From Streptomonospora nanhaiensis (GTDB taxonomy: Bacteria; Actinomycetota; Actinomycetes; Streptosporangiales; Streptosporangiaceae), in the NCBI RefSeq assembly GCF_013410565.1, contig NZ_JACCFO010000001.1:5704001-5768000 (forward strand): a stretch of DNA of 64,000 nucleotides. The letters are read 5' to 3'. How positions within the stretch are numbered: the stretch's first letter is position 1; every line of letters begins with the position of its first letter. The position numbers and the translations under genes were made by a program. The notes under the pieces are model-generated. The model worked only from the letters and a program-made list of their open reading frames with translations, ran no database searches and was not told where the DNA came from. Of the stretch, positions 38,175 through 49,611 are shown piece by piece.

Positions 38175-38507
38175 ATGAAGAAGTTCTCGCTCGACGCACT
38201 GGCACGCAAGCACCTGGAGGAGGCCGCGGCGGGGTCGGCCGGCCGCAGTTCCGAGACGTTCTACGGCGGGCACGAGCAGGCGCTGCGGCACACCGTCATC
38301 GGCCTGCGCCAAGGTGCCACGGTCTCCCCGCACCCCAACCCCGTGGCGTCGACGGTCGTGGTCCTGCGCGGCCGGGTGCGGCTGACCGCGGGCTCCGACG
38401 CGTGGGAGGGGCGCCCGGTCGACCTTTTGGCCGCGCCCGACACCGAGCACACCATCGAGGCGCTGGAGGACTCCGCGCTGCTGCTCACGGTGGTCATGGA
38501 CACCTGA
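38175..38507 (+). CDS. Cupin-domain protein
   Basis: 110 residues, single small beta-barrel cupin (HTVIGLRQGATVSPHPNP, STVVVLRGRVRLTAG, AAPDTEHTIEALEDS). The two metal-ligand motifs are partly kept (H in the first, H-T in the second). Similar to cupins found near MarR-type regulators; function not assignable. ATG 38175. Confidence 0.75.
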   Translation: MKKFSLDALARKHLEEAAAGSAGRSSETFYGGHEQALRHTVIGLRQGATVSPHPNPVASTVVVLRGRVRLTAGSDAWEGRPVDLLAAPDTEHTIEALEDSALLLTVVMDT

Positions 38508-38623
38508 GCTACCCCGCGCGCCCGCGCGCCTGCCCCGGCGGCGGGCGGCCCGGGGCCGGGGCGACCCGATGGCTCGGGCGGCCCGGGGAACGCGCCCGGC
38601 GGCCGCGGCCGCCGGGCCCGCCC

Positions 38624-39856
38624 TCAGCTCATCTCGTTGAGCGCCTTCTCGGCCTCTTCCAGCCAGGAGCGGCGGGCGGCCAGCGCGTCCTCGATCTCGC
38701 GGACCTTGCGCTCGTTGCCCCGCTCGCGGGCGTGCGCCAGGTCGCCCTCCAACTGGGCGATGGAGTCGCGCAGCCGGGCGGCCGTGGCCTCGGCCCGCGC
38801 CCGGGCCTCGGGGTTGGTGCGCTGCCACTCCTGGTCCTCGGCGCGGCGCACGTCCTCCTCGATCCGGCGGAACGCGCTCTCCAGCCGGTCGCGGGAGTCG
38901 CGCGGCGCCGGGCCGGCCTCCTCCCACGCCTCCTGGAAGTCGCGCAGCCGGGCGCGGGCCTCGCGGGGGTCGGAGATCTCGGCGAGCTCGCGCCGGGCGT
39001 CCTCCAGGATCCGCTCCTTGGCCTCGGCGTTGACGCGGAGCTCGGCGTCGCGCTCGGCGAAGACCGCGTTGCGCGCCTGGAAGAAGCGGTCCTGGGCCGC
39101 CTTGAACCGGGTCCACAGCTCGTCCTCGCTGGCCCGGTCGGCCCGGCCGCTGGTCTTCCACTGCTGCATCAGGTCGCGGTAGCGCCCGGCGGTGGGGCCC
39201 CAGTCGGTGGAGTCGGCCAGGGACTCGGCCTCGGCGACGATGCGCTCCTTCTCCTCGCGCACCTGCTCGCGCTGCTGGTCGAGCCCGGCGAAGTAGGCCT
39301 TGCGGCGCTTGGAGAAGGAGTTGCGCGCCGCCGACATGCGCTTCCACAGGGCCTGCTCGGTAGGGCGGTCGGTGCGCGGCGCGGCCTTCCACTCGTCGAT
39401 GAGCTGGCGCATGCGCTCGCCGCCGGACTTCCAGTGCGTGGTCTCGGCGGCCACCCGCTCGGCCTCGGCGACGATGCGCTCCTTGATCTCGCGCGCCTCG
39501 ACACGGGCCTGCTCCTGGGCCTGCTTCTGCTCGGCGCGGCGCTCCTCGGCCTGGCTGGTCAGCGCGTCCAGGCGGCGCTCCAGCGCGTCGAGGTCGCCCA
39601 CGGCGTGGGCCTCGCGCACGGCGGTGCGCAGCTTCTCCACACTGGACATGGCCTGCGCGGCGGACAAGTCGGTGGTGCGCAGCCGCTTCTCCAGCAGCTC
39701 GACCTCGGTGACCAGGGCGTCGTACTTGCGGCGGAAGAACGCGAGGGCTTCCTCGGGCGCGCCGGCCTGCCACGAGCCGACGACGCGCTCGCCCTCACCC
39801 GTGCGCACGTAGACCGTGCCGTCGTCGTCAACGCGGCCCCAGGGGTCCGTGGTCAC
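38624..39856 (-). CDS. DUF349 coiled-coil protein
   Basis: 410 residues, almost entirely charged helices. Repeated DUF349 units are visible, for example LIDEWKAAPRTDRPTEQALWKRM and LMQQWKTSGRADRASEDELWTRF, each with a W-K...R.....LW.RF pattern. Cytoplasmic. GTG 39856 follows GGAGGA. A DUF349 gene near rel is common in actinobacteria; molecular role unknown. Confidence 0.85.
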   Translation of the reverse strand: MTTDPWGRVDDDGTVYVRTGEGERVVGSWQAGAPEEALAFFRRKYDALVTEVELLEKRLRTTDLSAAQAMSSVEKLRTAVREAHAVGDLDALERRLDALTSQAEERRAEQKQAQEQARVEAREIKERIVAEAERVAAETTHWKSGGERMRQLIDEWKAAPRTDRPTEQALWKRMSAARNSFSKRRKAYFAGLDQQREQVREEKERIVAEAESLADSTDWGPTAGRYRDLMQQWKTSGRADRASEDELWTRFKAAQDRFFQARNAVFAERDAELRVNAEAKERILEDARRELAEISDPREARARLRDFQEAWEEAGPAPRDSRDRLESAFRRIEEDVRRAEDQEWQRTNPEARARAEATAARLRDSIAQLEGDLAHARERGNERKVREIEDALAARRSWLEEAEKALNEMS

Positions 39857-40373
39857 CGTGTCCTCCAGCAGTCATGAGCCTGGCTCCTGCGGCCAGGTTC
39901 GGGTGGTCCCGGCGCCGCCCCGCCCGTGGCCGGGAACCGCCGTGACTATGCACGATATCCGCACACCTCACCGGATACCGCCCGCTTCTGGTCAGCGTTG
40001 CCGCATATCAGCGGCTCGACCGGCCGCGTCGAGGGGTGCCGCCCGGGGCGCCGCCGAGCGGGTGCGACGCGACCAATATGACACTGACGCGGCGTTTGGC
40101 AAAGGGCCGTGCCTGGCGCGGTGATCGAATGGTGATGAACCGGAACGACGGGGGCGCGCCGGGCACCGGCAAACCCGGTCGCCCGCCCGCGCGGACCTCG
40201 GTAGGCTCGGCAGGAGCGGCCCGCCGGCTCCGGTCGGCGCGGCCGGGCGGCCGAAGCCGGACCGGCCGCCCGGTGCGGCCCGCCGCGCGGCCCCCGCCGC
40301 ACGCGGCCTCCCGCCCGCTCCCGCCCGTGCTTGCCCGTGCTCGCCAACGAGAAGAAGGAAGGCCGCGCGCACC
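39857..40373. other. Gene-free interval between DUF349 and MBL genes
   Basis: No credible coding frame. In many actinobacteria a peptidyl-prolyl isomerase gene lies here; there is no trace of its motifs. Region 39945-40110 is somewhat less GC-rich and includes CAATATGAC. TAGGCT at 40202-40207 may be the -10 of the downstream MBL gene. Confidence 0.5.
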
Positions 40374-41063
40374 GTGTTCATCACCGCTTTCCCCGCCGGG
40401 CCGCTCGCCGCGAACTGCTACGTGGTCGCCGCGGCCGCGGAGAGCGGTGCGCCGTGCGTCGTCGTCGACCCCGGCCAGGACGCCGCCGAGGGCGTGGCCG
40501 AGGCGGTGGCCCGCCACGGCCTGGCGGTCCAGGCGGTCCTGCTCACCCACGGGCACTTCGACCACGTCTGGTCGGCGGCCTCCGTCGCCGCCGCCCACGG
40601 CTGCGCCACCTATGTCCACGCCGCCGACCGCGTGCTGCTCACCGACCCCGCCAAGGGGCTCGACCCCGTGCTGGGCGGCCAGCTCGCGGCGCTGCTGGGC
40701 GACACCCCGCCCGCCGAGCCCGACCCGCTGGTGGAGCTGGCGGGCGGTGAGCGCCTGGCCCTGGCCGGGCTGGAGTTCTCCGTCGCCCACGTGCCCGGCC
40801 ACACGCCCGGCTCGGTGGCCTTCGGCGTGGCCGAGGCCCACGACGGCGCGGGCGTGCTGTTCACCGGCGACCTCCTGTTCGCCGGGTCCATCGGCCGCAC
40901 CGACCTGCCCGGCGGCGACCACGCCCAGATTTTGGCCAGCCTGGACCGCGTCTGCGCCGCCTGGGGCGAGGACACCCACGTCCTCCCCGGCCACGGCCCC
41001 CGCACCACCCTGGGCCGCGAGCGCGCCACCAACCCGTTCCTGCGCGATATCGCCGGCCGCTGA
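40374..41063 (+). CDS. Glyoxalase II-like metallo-beta-lactamase-fold hydrolase
   Basis: 229 residues. LTHGHFDHV is the HxHxDH zinc motif; VPGHTPGSV, FTGDLLFAGSIGRTDLPGGD and VLPGHGP give the remaining ligands and the family layout of small glyoxalase II-like hydrolases. Probably hydrolyses a thioester in the cytoplasm. GTG 40374 after GAAGGAAGG. In relatives this gene lies between rel and hisS. Confidence 0.87.
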   Translation: MFITAFPAGPLAANCYVVAAAAESGAPCVVVDPGQDAAEGVAEAVARHGLAVQAVLLTHGHFDHVWSAASVAAAHGCATYVHAADRVLLTDPAKGLDPVLGGQLAALLGDTPPAEPDPLVELAGGERLALAGLEFSVAHVPGHTPGSVAFGVAEAHDGAGVLFTGDLLFAGSIGRTDLPGGDHAQILASLDRVCAAWGEDTHVLPGHGPRTTLGRERATNPFLRDIAGR

Positions 41064-41418
41064 CGCCGCCGGCGCGCCGTGGGCGCGCCCGCGTCGGCGG
41101 CCCGCGGCCCGGCCCGCCGGCAGGCGGGGCCGGCCGCGCCCTTCGGCCCCGCACCAGCGCACGAACGGCCCAGCCCACATGACAGAGACGACACCACCGG
41201 GCACACCACGCGGCCGCCCCCGGCACCGGGGGCGCGGCCCGCGCGGCGTCGCCCGCCCGGCACCGCACCTGCTCCGGCCTCCCGCACCGCGCCCGGCTCC
41301 CCCGCGCCCCGGACCGCCCCGCGCCGAGATAGCGGCACCGGCTCCCCCGCGCCGGGAGCCGGACACCGCGCACGTCAGGCAAGATGAGTAGGTACGAAAG
41401 ACCCGAAGGAGAACCCCG
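41064..41418. other. Gene-free interval before aspS
   Basis: No coding frame supported. Two hairpins are visible: 41215-41234 (9-bp arms) and 41339-41361 (8-bp arms CGGCTCCC and GGGAGCCG). The hisS gene often found here is absent. The AT-richer end (41375-41415) should hold the aspS promoter and the AAGGAG site. Confidence 0.55.
41215..41234 (+). terminator. Hairpin after the MBL gene
   Basis: CGCCCCCGG and CCGGGGGCG arms with a CA centre; no T-run. Likely ends the MBL transcript. Confidence 0.4.
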
Positions 41419-43188
<1,770 letters not shown>

Positions 43189-43211
43189 GCGGCCGCGGCC
43201 GGCACGCGAAA

Positions 43212-43245
43212 GGCGGCGGGCGGGGCGGACGCCCCGCCCGCCGCC
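43212..43245 (+). terminator. Perfect 15-bp hairpin after aspS
   Basis: Arms 43212-43226 and 43231-43245 with a GGAC loop, 23 bases after the stop. It separates aspS from the convergent microprotein gene and may serve both directions. Confidence 0.7.
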
Positions 43246-43390
43246 GGGCGGTCGGGCGGTGCGGCGCCGGGCGCGGGACCGGCGCGGTGAGCGGTTCGGC
43301 ACGACCCCGGGGAGCGGGTCGGCGGTGCGGGGCGCGGCGGTCCGTGTCCGGCCGGGTCCCGCGGCAGGGGGCGGGGACGGGCGGGACGGG

Positions 43391-43531
43391 CTACTTCTTG
43401 ACGGCGCCGCAGCGCTGGCAGCAGATGTCCTCGCTGTCGGGGTTGCTGTAGCTGCACAGGCGGCAGGTCCAGTTGCGCAGGATAAGCGCTTCGCGGATGG
43501 CGGTTTCGGCGCTGACCGTTGATTCACGCAT
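43391..43531 (-). CDS. 46-residue RanBP2-type zinc-finger microprotein
   Basis: A short minus-strand frame from ATG 43531 to TAG 43391 with strongly GC-biased third positions. Residues 21-41 read W-T-C-R-L-C-S-Y-S-N, then a C-C-Q-R-C: Trp21, Cys23, Cys26, Asn30, Cys38 and Cys41 give W-x-C-x2-C-x3-N-x7-C-x2-C, nearly the RanBP2 zinc-finger pattern. The first 20 residues form a short helix. It ends AVKK. The ribosome site is weak, but codon use and the ordered metal ligands argue strongly for a real gene. Such fingers bind RNA or ubiquitin in eukaryotes; the bacterial role is unknown. Confidence 0.78.
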   Translation of the reverse strand: MRESTVSAETAIREALILRNWTCRLCSYSNPDSEDICCQRCGAVKK

Positions 43532-43923
43532 GACTGAATTTTAATCCGGACTTTTCGCCCGGGCCATGGCCGGATCAGGCAGCCGCCTCTGAAAACGGGA
43601 TTTTTCAGGGCTTTTCGCCGCGCTGTCCGGAGGTGGTCATCGGGGGTCACGCCACCGTAACGATTTCCCGGAAAAGGCGGCGCGACATGTCCGCGATTCG
43701 GTTGTATTTCCGGCACCCGTGTTGACTATTGGTTTCCTGTGCCGCAATTGGCGCACGGGGGCGGAGGGGGTAAAGGGGCGGTGGCGGTGGCCGCGCACGA
43801 GGAGCGCTTCACCTGCGCGGACTGGGGGACCGGTCGCTAGACTGAGCCGAATCGGATGTCCGAGGGAGGAGCGCGCGGCCCGCGTGAATAGGACATTCGT
43901 AAAGATACAGGGATGATCGACTT
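43532..43923. other. Divergent intergenic region, AT-richer than the window
   Basis: Lies between the microprotein and the phosphatase gene. It contains CTGAAAA (43589-43595) with TTTTCAG (43602-43608), a small hairpin, and TTGACT at about 43722 which may be a -35 element for the plus-strand gene. No coding frame seen. Confidence 0.5.
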
Positions 43924-45918
43924 GTGAACGGTGCAACCGGCTCTACCGACGGCTTCGCGGAGCGGCCCGACATCGCGTTCGCCTCGGCTCCCGCCGCCAT
44001 GGTCGTCGCCGATCGCGCGGGCGGCGTCACGCTCACCAACCGCGCCTTCGCCGATTTCACCGGGCAGGACCCCGGCGGCGTCCTCGGACGCCCCTGGCCC
44101 GAGGTCGTCGCGGGCGGCGACCCCGACGCCGCGTGGGCCCTGCACCGGGCGGCCCTCGGCGACACCCTCGCGCAGCATCGCAGCCTCGTGGTGACCTCCT
44201 ACGGCGGAATCCCGCACCGCGTGGTCGCCGAGGCCCGCGCCCTGCCCGCCGGCGGCCCCGAGGGCACGCCCTCCGGGGTCGTCATCGTGTTCCGCGAACC
44301 CCTGCGCGAGGAGGAGACCCTCCGCGTCATCAGCGAGCTGCGCACTGAGAACGCCGACACCGCCCTGTGGACCCTGGACCTGCGCACCGGCCGCCTGCAG
44401 GAGCTGTTCGGCCCCTCGCCGCTGGGCCGGCTGCTCGTCGGCAAGGCGCGCGGCCTCGAAGAGGTCCTCGCCCGGGTGCACCGCGACGACATCGCCCGCG
44501 TCCGCGACGCCATGGAGGCCAGCCAGCAGGGCCGCGACTACGAGCAGCGGTTCCGCATGTTCGACGAGGTCGGCGACGAGCGCTCCCTGCACGCCCGCGC
44601 CCGCTACGTCGGCGGCGAGCGGCCCCGCCTCATCGGCATCATCGACGACGTCACCGAGCACGTCCAGCTCATCCGCCGCCTGGCCGACCGCCGCCGCATC
44701 GAGGCCGCGCAGGGCCGGCAGGTCACCGACCTCGCCGCCAAGCTCGTCTCGGCCACCACCGTCGACGAGGTCACCGGCCTGCTCACCGACGAGTTCGCGC
44801 CCATCTTCGGCGGCGCCGGCGCCAGCGTCATGCTGGTCGAGGACGGCCGCCTGCGCGCCTCGCCCCCGGCCACCGCCGACCCCGTCGAGCCCATGGGCAT
44901 GGCCGACGGCTACGACGCCGCCGACATCTCCCACCCCATGGGCGCCGTGGTCCAGGACCGCCAGCCCCGGTTCTTCGAGAGCCGCGCCGAGATCCTGGAG
45001 CGGTTCCCCGCCGTGGCCGAGGTCCTGCACCGCACCAGCGCGCAGTCCTGGGCCACCATCCCCATCTTCGGCGACCGCCGCGTGGCGCTGGGCGTGTGGC
45101 AGGTCGCCTGGGGCGAGCCGCACCACGCCACCCCCGACGAGCGCGCCCTCATGCTCACCCTCGCCGGGCTGGCCGGCCAGGCCCTCCAGCGGGTCCGCCG
45201 CCAGCAGGAGGAGCAGCAGCTCGCCGACGCCATCCAGCAGCGCATGCTGCCGCCGCAGATCGAGGAGTTCCCCGACCTGCGCATCGCCGTGCGCTACCTG
45301 CCCTCCCGCGCCGGGTGGCGGGTCTGCGGCGACTTCTACGACGTCATCCGGCTGCCCGGCCGCCGCGTCGGCCTCGTCGTCGGCGACGTCCAGGGCCACG
45401 GCGTCGAGGCCGCGGCCGCCATGGGCCAGATCCGGGTGGCCTTCCGCGCCTACGCCACCAACCAGGTCGACCCCGGCGTGGTGCTGGCCGAGACCAACCG
45501 GCTGCTCACCGAGACCGGCGAGATCGTCTTCGCCACCTGCGGCTACCTCGTGCTCGACCTCGACACCGGCGAGATGCAGGCGGCCTGGGCCGGGCAGCCG
45601 CCCGCCGTCATCGCCACGCCCTCCGGCTACGACCTCTGGGAGCCCGAGACCGGCCCGCCCGTGGGCGTGGACGCCGACAGCAAGTACCCCGTCACCACCC
45701 GCTGGCTGCGCGCCGGCGACACCCTGCTCATGTGCTCCGACGGCCTCGTGGAGAACTCCGAGGTCGCCATGGAGGAGGGCCTGCGCATGGTCGCCGAGGA
45801 CCTGTGCGCCAAGTCCGGCGACGTCGAGGCCGCGGCCACCTCGCTCATCGAGCTGGCGCCGGCCGGCCGCAACGACGACATCGCCCTGCTCATCGCGCGG
45901 ATGGCCGACCGCGGCTAG
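43924..45918 (+). CDS. PAS-PAS-GAF-PP2C (SpoIIE/RsbU-like) serine phosphatase
   Basis: 664 residues. Residues about 15-125 and 135-245 are PAS domains (PAAMVVADRAGGVTLTNRAF; the second followed by DDVTEHVQLIRRL), 270-420 a GAF domain, and 430-664 the PPM/SpoIIE phosphatase with LPSRAGWRVCGDFYDV, VGDVQGHGVEAA, LLMCSDGLVEN and RNDDIALL as metal-binding motifs. It is cytoplasmic and should dephosphorylate an anti-anti-sigma factor in response to a sensed signal. GTG 43924. No anti-sigma partner gene is adjacent. Confidence 0.88.
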   Translation: MNGATGSTDGFAERPDIAFASAPAAMVVADRAGGVTLTNRAFADFTGQDPGGVLGRPWPEVVAGGDPDAAWALHRAALGDTLAQHRSLVVTSYGGIPHRVVAEARALPAGGPEGTPSGVVIVFREPLREEETLRVISELRTENADTALWTLDLRTGRLQELFGPSPLGRLLVGKARGLEEVLARVHRDDIARVRDAMEASQQGRDYEQRFRMFDEVGDERSLHARARYVGGERPRLIGIIDDVTEHVQLIRRLADRRRIEAAQGRQVTDLAAKLVSATTVDEVTGLLTDEFAPIFGGAGASVMLVEDGRLRASPPATADPVEPMGMADGYDAADISHPMGAVVQDRQPRFFESRAEILERFPAVAEVLHRTSAQSWATIPIFGDRRVALGVWQVAWGEPHHATPDERALMLTLAGLAGQALQRVRRQQEEQQLADAIQQRMLPPQIEEFPDLRIAVRYLPSRAGWRVCGDFYDVIRLPGRRVGLVVGDVQGHGVEAAAAMGQIRVAFRAYATNQVDPGVVLAETNRLLTETGEIVFATCGYLVLDLDTGEMQAAWAGQPPAVIATPSGYDLWEPETGPPVGVDADSKYPVTTRWLRAGDTLLMCSDGLVENSEVAMEEGLRMVAEDLCAKSGDVEAAATSLIELAPAGRNDDIALLIARMADRG

Positions 45919-45967
45919 AGCCGCCCGGCGTGCCCGTGCCCCCGGCGCGCTCGCTTAGGCTGGTCGC

Positions 45968-47311
45968 GTGTCCGAAACACTGTTCGACGACGCCGGAGCC
46001 GAGGCCCAGCGCGCGCAGGAGCCGCTGGCCGTGCGGATGCGCCCGCGCACCCTGGACGAGGTCGTCGGGCAGGCCCACCTCCTGGGCGAGGGCAGCCCGC
46101 TGCGCCGCCTGGTCGAGGACGACGCGCCCATGTCGCTGTTCCTGTGGGGCCCGCCCGGCACCGGCAAGACCACCCTGGCCACCGTCGTCAGCCGCGCCAC
46201 GCGGCGCCGCTTCGTGGAGCTGTCGGCCGTCAGCGCCGGGGTCAAGGACGTCCGCGCCGTCATCGACGACGCCCGCCGCCAGATGGGCATGCGCGGCACC
46301 CGCACCCTGCTGTTCGTGGACGAGGTCCACCGCTTCAGCAAGACCCAGCAGGACGCCCTGCTGCCGGCCGTGGAGAACCGCTGGGTCAGCTTCATCGGCG
46401 CCACCACCGAGAACCCGTTCTTCTCCGTGGTCAGTCCGCTGCTGTCCCGCTCGCTGCTGCTCACCCTGGAGTCCCTGGGCGACGACGATGTCCGCGGCGT
46501 CCTTGACCGCGCCCTCACCGACGAGCGCGGACTCCAGGGCCGCTACACCCTCGCCGAGGACGCCGCCGACCAGCTCGTGCGGCTCGCCGGGGGCGACGCC
46601 CGCCGCTCGCTGACCTACCTGGAGGCCGCCGCCCTCGTGGCCGGCGGGCGCACCGAGATCACCGTCGCCGACGTCGAGCGCGCCGTGGACCGCCACGCCG
46701 TCCGCTACGACCGCACCGGCGACCAGCACTACGACGTCATCAGCGCCTTCATCAAGAGCATGCGCGGCAGCGACCCCGACGCCGCACTGCACTACCTGGC
46801 GCGCATGATCGAGGCCGGCGAGGACCCCCGGTTCATCGCCCGCCGCATCGTCGTGCACGCCAGCGAGGACGTCGGCATGGCCGACCCCACCGCCCTGCAG
46901 ACCGCCGTCGCCGCCGCCCAGGCCGTGGAGCTGATCGGGCTGCCCGAGGCGCGCATCAACCTCGCCCAGGCGGTCATCCACATCGCGCTGGCGCCCAAGT
47001 CCAACGCCGTGGTGAGCGCCATCGACGCCGCCATGGCCGACGTCCGCAAGGGCCTGGCCGGGCCGGTGCCCGCGCACCTGCGCGACGCCCACTACAAGGG
47101 CGCCCGCGAACTCGGCCACGGCGCCGGCTACAAGTACGCCCACGACCACCCCGGCGGGGTGGCCGCCCAGCGCTACGCGCCCGACCCCGTGGCCGGCCGC
47201 GAGTACTACACCCCCACCACCCACGGCGCCGAGCGGCGCTACGGCGAGGTGCTCCAGCGCATCAAGGAGGTCCTGCGCTCCGCCGACGACGGCGGCGGGC
47301 CCCGCCGCTGA
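45968..47311 (+). CDS. rarA: Replication-associated recombination protein A (RarA/MgsA)
   Basis: 447 residues, AAA+ clamp-loader-like ATPase. [21 protein letters not shown] near the start, Walker [12 protein letters not shown], Walker [20 protein letters not shown], sensor [13 protein letters not shown], and the C-terminal tetramerisation domain ([30 protein letters not shown]-like [12 protein letters not shown]). Acts at stalled forks. GTG 45968. Its usual neighbour is alaS, found 2.6 kb downstream here. Confidence 0.95.
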   Translation: MSETLFDDAGAEAQRAQEPLAVRMRPRTLDEVVGQAHLLGEGSPLRRLVEDDAPMSLFLWGPPGTGKTTLATVVSRATRRRFVELSAVSAGVKDVRAVIDDARRQMGMRGTRTLLFVDEVHRFSKTQQDALLPAVENRWVSFIGATTENPFFSVVSPLLSRSLLLTLESLGDDDVRGVLDRALTDERGLQGRYTLAEDAADQLVRLAGGDARRSLTYLEAAALVAGGRTEITVADVERAVDRHAVRYDRTGDQHYDVISAFIKSMRGSDPDAALHYLARMIEAGEDPRFIARRIVVHASEDVGMADPTALQTAVAAAQAVELIGLPEARINLAQAVIHIALAPKSNAVVSAIDAAMADVRKGLAGPVPAHLRDAHYKGARELGHGAGYKYAHDHPGGVAAQRYAPDPVAGREYYTPTTHGAERRYGEVLQRIKEVLRSADDGGGPRR

Positions 47312-47326
47312 GCGCGGCCCGGCCGG

Positions 47327-48889
47327 CTAGTCCGGCGGCGTGGGGTAGACCTCGGTGATCCGCACCGCCTCGGGCGGGCCGTCGCCCTCGGGCTCGGCCA
47401 GCTCCAGCTCGGCGATCACCGGCCGGCCCCACTGCAGGTAGGAGACGAAGTCCGGCCCGGTCACCGGGTAGGTGCCCCGGTCGTCCTCGATGTGGCCGGG
47501 CCCCGGCACGCAGAACTGCGCGCACAGCACCTCGGTCTCGGCCGTGATCACCGTCTCGCCGACCGCGTCCTCGCTCACCGGGACCCACTGCGCGCTCCAG
47601 TCCTCGGGCGCGATGGTGGCCGCCGGGGTCGCCGGCGCGTCGGGCGCGGGCTCCACCCGCGTGTAGACCCACGGCCCCTCGGCGCCGCCGGTCTGTTCGG
47701 CGGGGTCGAACCGCACGATCAGCTCGCCCGGTTCGGCCGGGGCGTCGGCGGAGGGCGACGCCGTGGGCCCGGGCTCGGGCGCCGGGGCGGCCGGCCCGCC
47801 CAGCGCCGCGTAGGCGGCGTAGGCGCCGCCCGCGATCAGCGCCAGCCCCACGGCCGCACCGCCCGCCACCAGGCCCGTGCGCCCCCGTCTGCGGCGCCGG
47901 CCGTCGTCGAGGTGGATCACCCGCGGCAGCAGCCCGGGGTCGGGGATGCCCCGCCACTCCCGCGACAGCACCTGCGTGACGGCCGTCCCCTGCACCGGCG
48001 GCGCGCCCGCCCCGCTGATGGCCTCCCACGCCGCGATGGCCGACCCCAGCAGCTCGCGCACCGAGGGCCGCGCGGCGGGGTCGGCGGCCAGCGCCCGCCG
48101 CACGATCGGCCGCAGCTCCTCGGGCACCTCCGCCAGCCGCGGGGAGTCCGCGGCGGGCGTCCCGGTCTCCGCGCCGCCGGTACCGCCGGCGCCCCCGTCC
48201 CCGGCGCCTCCGCCGTCCACCGGGGGATGTCCCGTGGCGGCGAACACCACCAGCGCGCCCCAGGAGTAGACGTCGGCGGCCGTGCTCGGCGGCCCGCCCG
48301 CCAGCCGCTCGGGGGCCGTCCACGGGCCCGCCGTGCGCCGCAGCAGCTCGCCGTGGCCCGGCAGCGCGCAGTCCAGCACCCGCGGGCCGGTGGCGCACAG
48401 CACCACGTTGGCCGGCTTGAGGTCGCCGTAGGCGAGGTCGCGGCGGTGCAGCGCCGACAGGCCCTCGGCCAGGGTCGCCGCCAGCGCGATGAGCCGGCCC
48501 TGCCCCAGCGGCCCGTGCTCGGCGATGAACGTGTCCAGCCGCACACCCGAGACGTAGGCCATGGCCAGCCACGGCTGCGCGGCCTCGGCGTCGAAGACGG
48601 CCGGCGGCACGTAGCAGCGGCCGTCCGCGCCCGCCAGCGCCGCCAGGCGCTCCCGCAGGCGGGCCCGCGTGGGCTCGTCCTCCACCGCCCAGGGGTGCAG
48701 CACCTTCACCGCCGTCAGCGGCTCCCCGGTGGTGCGGGGGTCGACCGCCGCGAACACGGTGCCCGTGGCCCCCGCGCCGATCCGCCCGATCACCAGGTAG
48801 GGACCCACGGAGGAGGGGTCGCCCGGTGCCAGGGGGGCGAGGTCGGGGGGGACCAGGACGGAGATCTCGCGCTCGGCGGAGGGACTCAT
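47327..48889 (-). CDS. Membrane Ser/Thr kinase-like protein with altered HRD and DFG motifs
   Basis: 520 residues. The N-terminal kinase domain has a glycine loop IGRIGAGATGTVF, the ATP lysine in LTAVKVL, a catalytic loop AYGDLKPANVVL (HRD changed to YGD), and VLDCALPG where DFG would be (now DCA). The aspartates are kept but the flexible glycine is lost, and the activation loop runs straight to WTAPE. One membrane helix lies near residues 340-366; the outer about 150 residues are unrelated to PASTA repeats. It may be weakly active or a pseudokinase. ATG 48889 follows AGGAA. Confidence 0.82.
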   Translation of the reverse strand: MSPSAEREISVLVPPDLAPLAPGDPSSVGPYLVIGRIGAGATGTVFAAVDPRTTGEPLTAVKVLHPWAVEDEPTRARLRERLAALAGADGRCYVPPAVFDAEAAQPWLAMAYVSGVRLDTFIAEHGPLGQGRLIALAATLAEGLSALHRRDLAYGDLKPANVVLCATGPRVLDCALPGHGELLRRTAGPWTAPERLAGGPPSTAADVYSWGALVVFAATGHPPVDGGGAGDGGAGGTGGAETGTPAADSPRLAEVPEELRPIVRRALAADPAARPSVRELLGSAIAAWEAISGAGAPPVQGTAVTQVLSREWRGIPDPGLLPRVIHLDDGRRRRRGRTGLVAGGAAVGLALIAGGAYAAYAALGGPAAPAPEPGPTASPSADAPAEPGELIVRFDPAEQTGGAEGPWVYTRVEPAPDAPATPAATIAPEDWSAQWVPVSEDAVGETVITAETEVLCAQFCVPGPGHIEDDRGTYPVTGPDFVSYLQWGRPVIAELELAEPEGDGPPEAVRITEVYPTPPD

Positions 48890-49215
48890 GGAATTCCTGT
48901 CTGCACGGGAAGGGGGGCGCCAACAAGGACCGCTGAGGACCGTGGCGAAACGCTCGCCCCCTGATTCTGCGGCATCGGCGGGGCCGCGTCGATGCGTCCC
49001 CGCGCGGCGTCGCGCCCGGTGCCCGCACGGCCACGCAACGCGCGGGGCGCCGCGCGGGCGGCGCCTTGCCCGGACACGGTAGGGTCGGCGTATTCGGATC
49101 TCCGCACTCCGACGGATCGGCCGAAACGAGCGGGCCGCCGCCGGACACCCGAGGCGGACTCCCCCCGGCACCGCCGCTGGAGATCGCACCACCCCGATTC
49201 GCCTACGGAGCCCGC
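48890..49215. other. Divergent intergenic region, kinase-like gene and DUF948 gene
   Basis: No coding frame supported. TAGGGT at 49080-49085 followed by CGGCGTATTCGG is a plausible -10 for the plus-strand DUF948-alaS operon. Confidence 0.4.
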
Positions 49216-49611
49216 ATGCTGACCGCAGGAGAGGTTGCCGCGCTCATCGCGGCGGTGGTCTGGACAGTACTGGTCGCGTTCATGTGCGTGGCCCTGGTGA
49301 AGCTCACCCGGCTGCTGTCCGAGACCACGAAGGTCGTCGCGGAGTTCGGCGAGCGCGCCCGGCCCATGCTCGACGACCTCGCCGGCACCGTCGAGCGCAC
49401 CGGCGCGTCGCTGGACCGGGTCGAGGAGATCACCGCCAACCTCGCCACCACGACCGAGGACGTGTCGACCGTGACCGCGCTGACCCGCTCGGTCGTGACC
49501 GGCCCGCTGGTCAAGGTGGCGTCGTTCTCCTACGGCGTGCGCCGCGTCCTGGGCCAGCGCCGCGCCCTGGCGCTGGTGCGCGGGCGCCGCCGCAGAAGGG
49601 AGCGCCGGTGA
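49216..49611 (+). CDS. DUF948 membrane-anchored protein
   Basis: 131 residues. An N-terminal membrane helix ([20 protein letters not shown]) followed by an amphipathic helix with heptad spacing and a basic tail ([10 protein letters not shown]), the DUF948 layout. Common directly upstream of alaS in actinobacteria. Four-base overlap with the next gene. Function unknown. Confidence 0.8.
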   Translation: MLTAGEVAALIAAVVWTVLVAFMCVALVKLTRLLSETTKVVAEFGERARPMLDDLAGTVERTGASLDRVEEITANLATTTEDVSTVTALTRSVVTGPLVKVASFSYGVRRVLGQRRALALVRGRRRRRERR

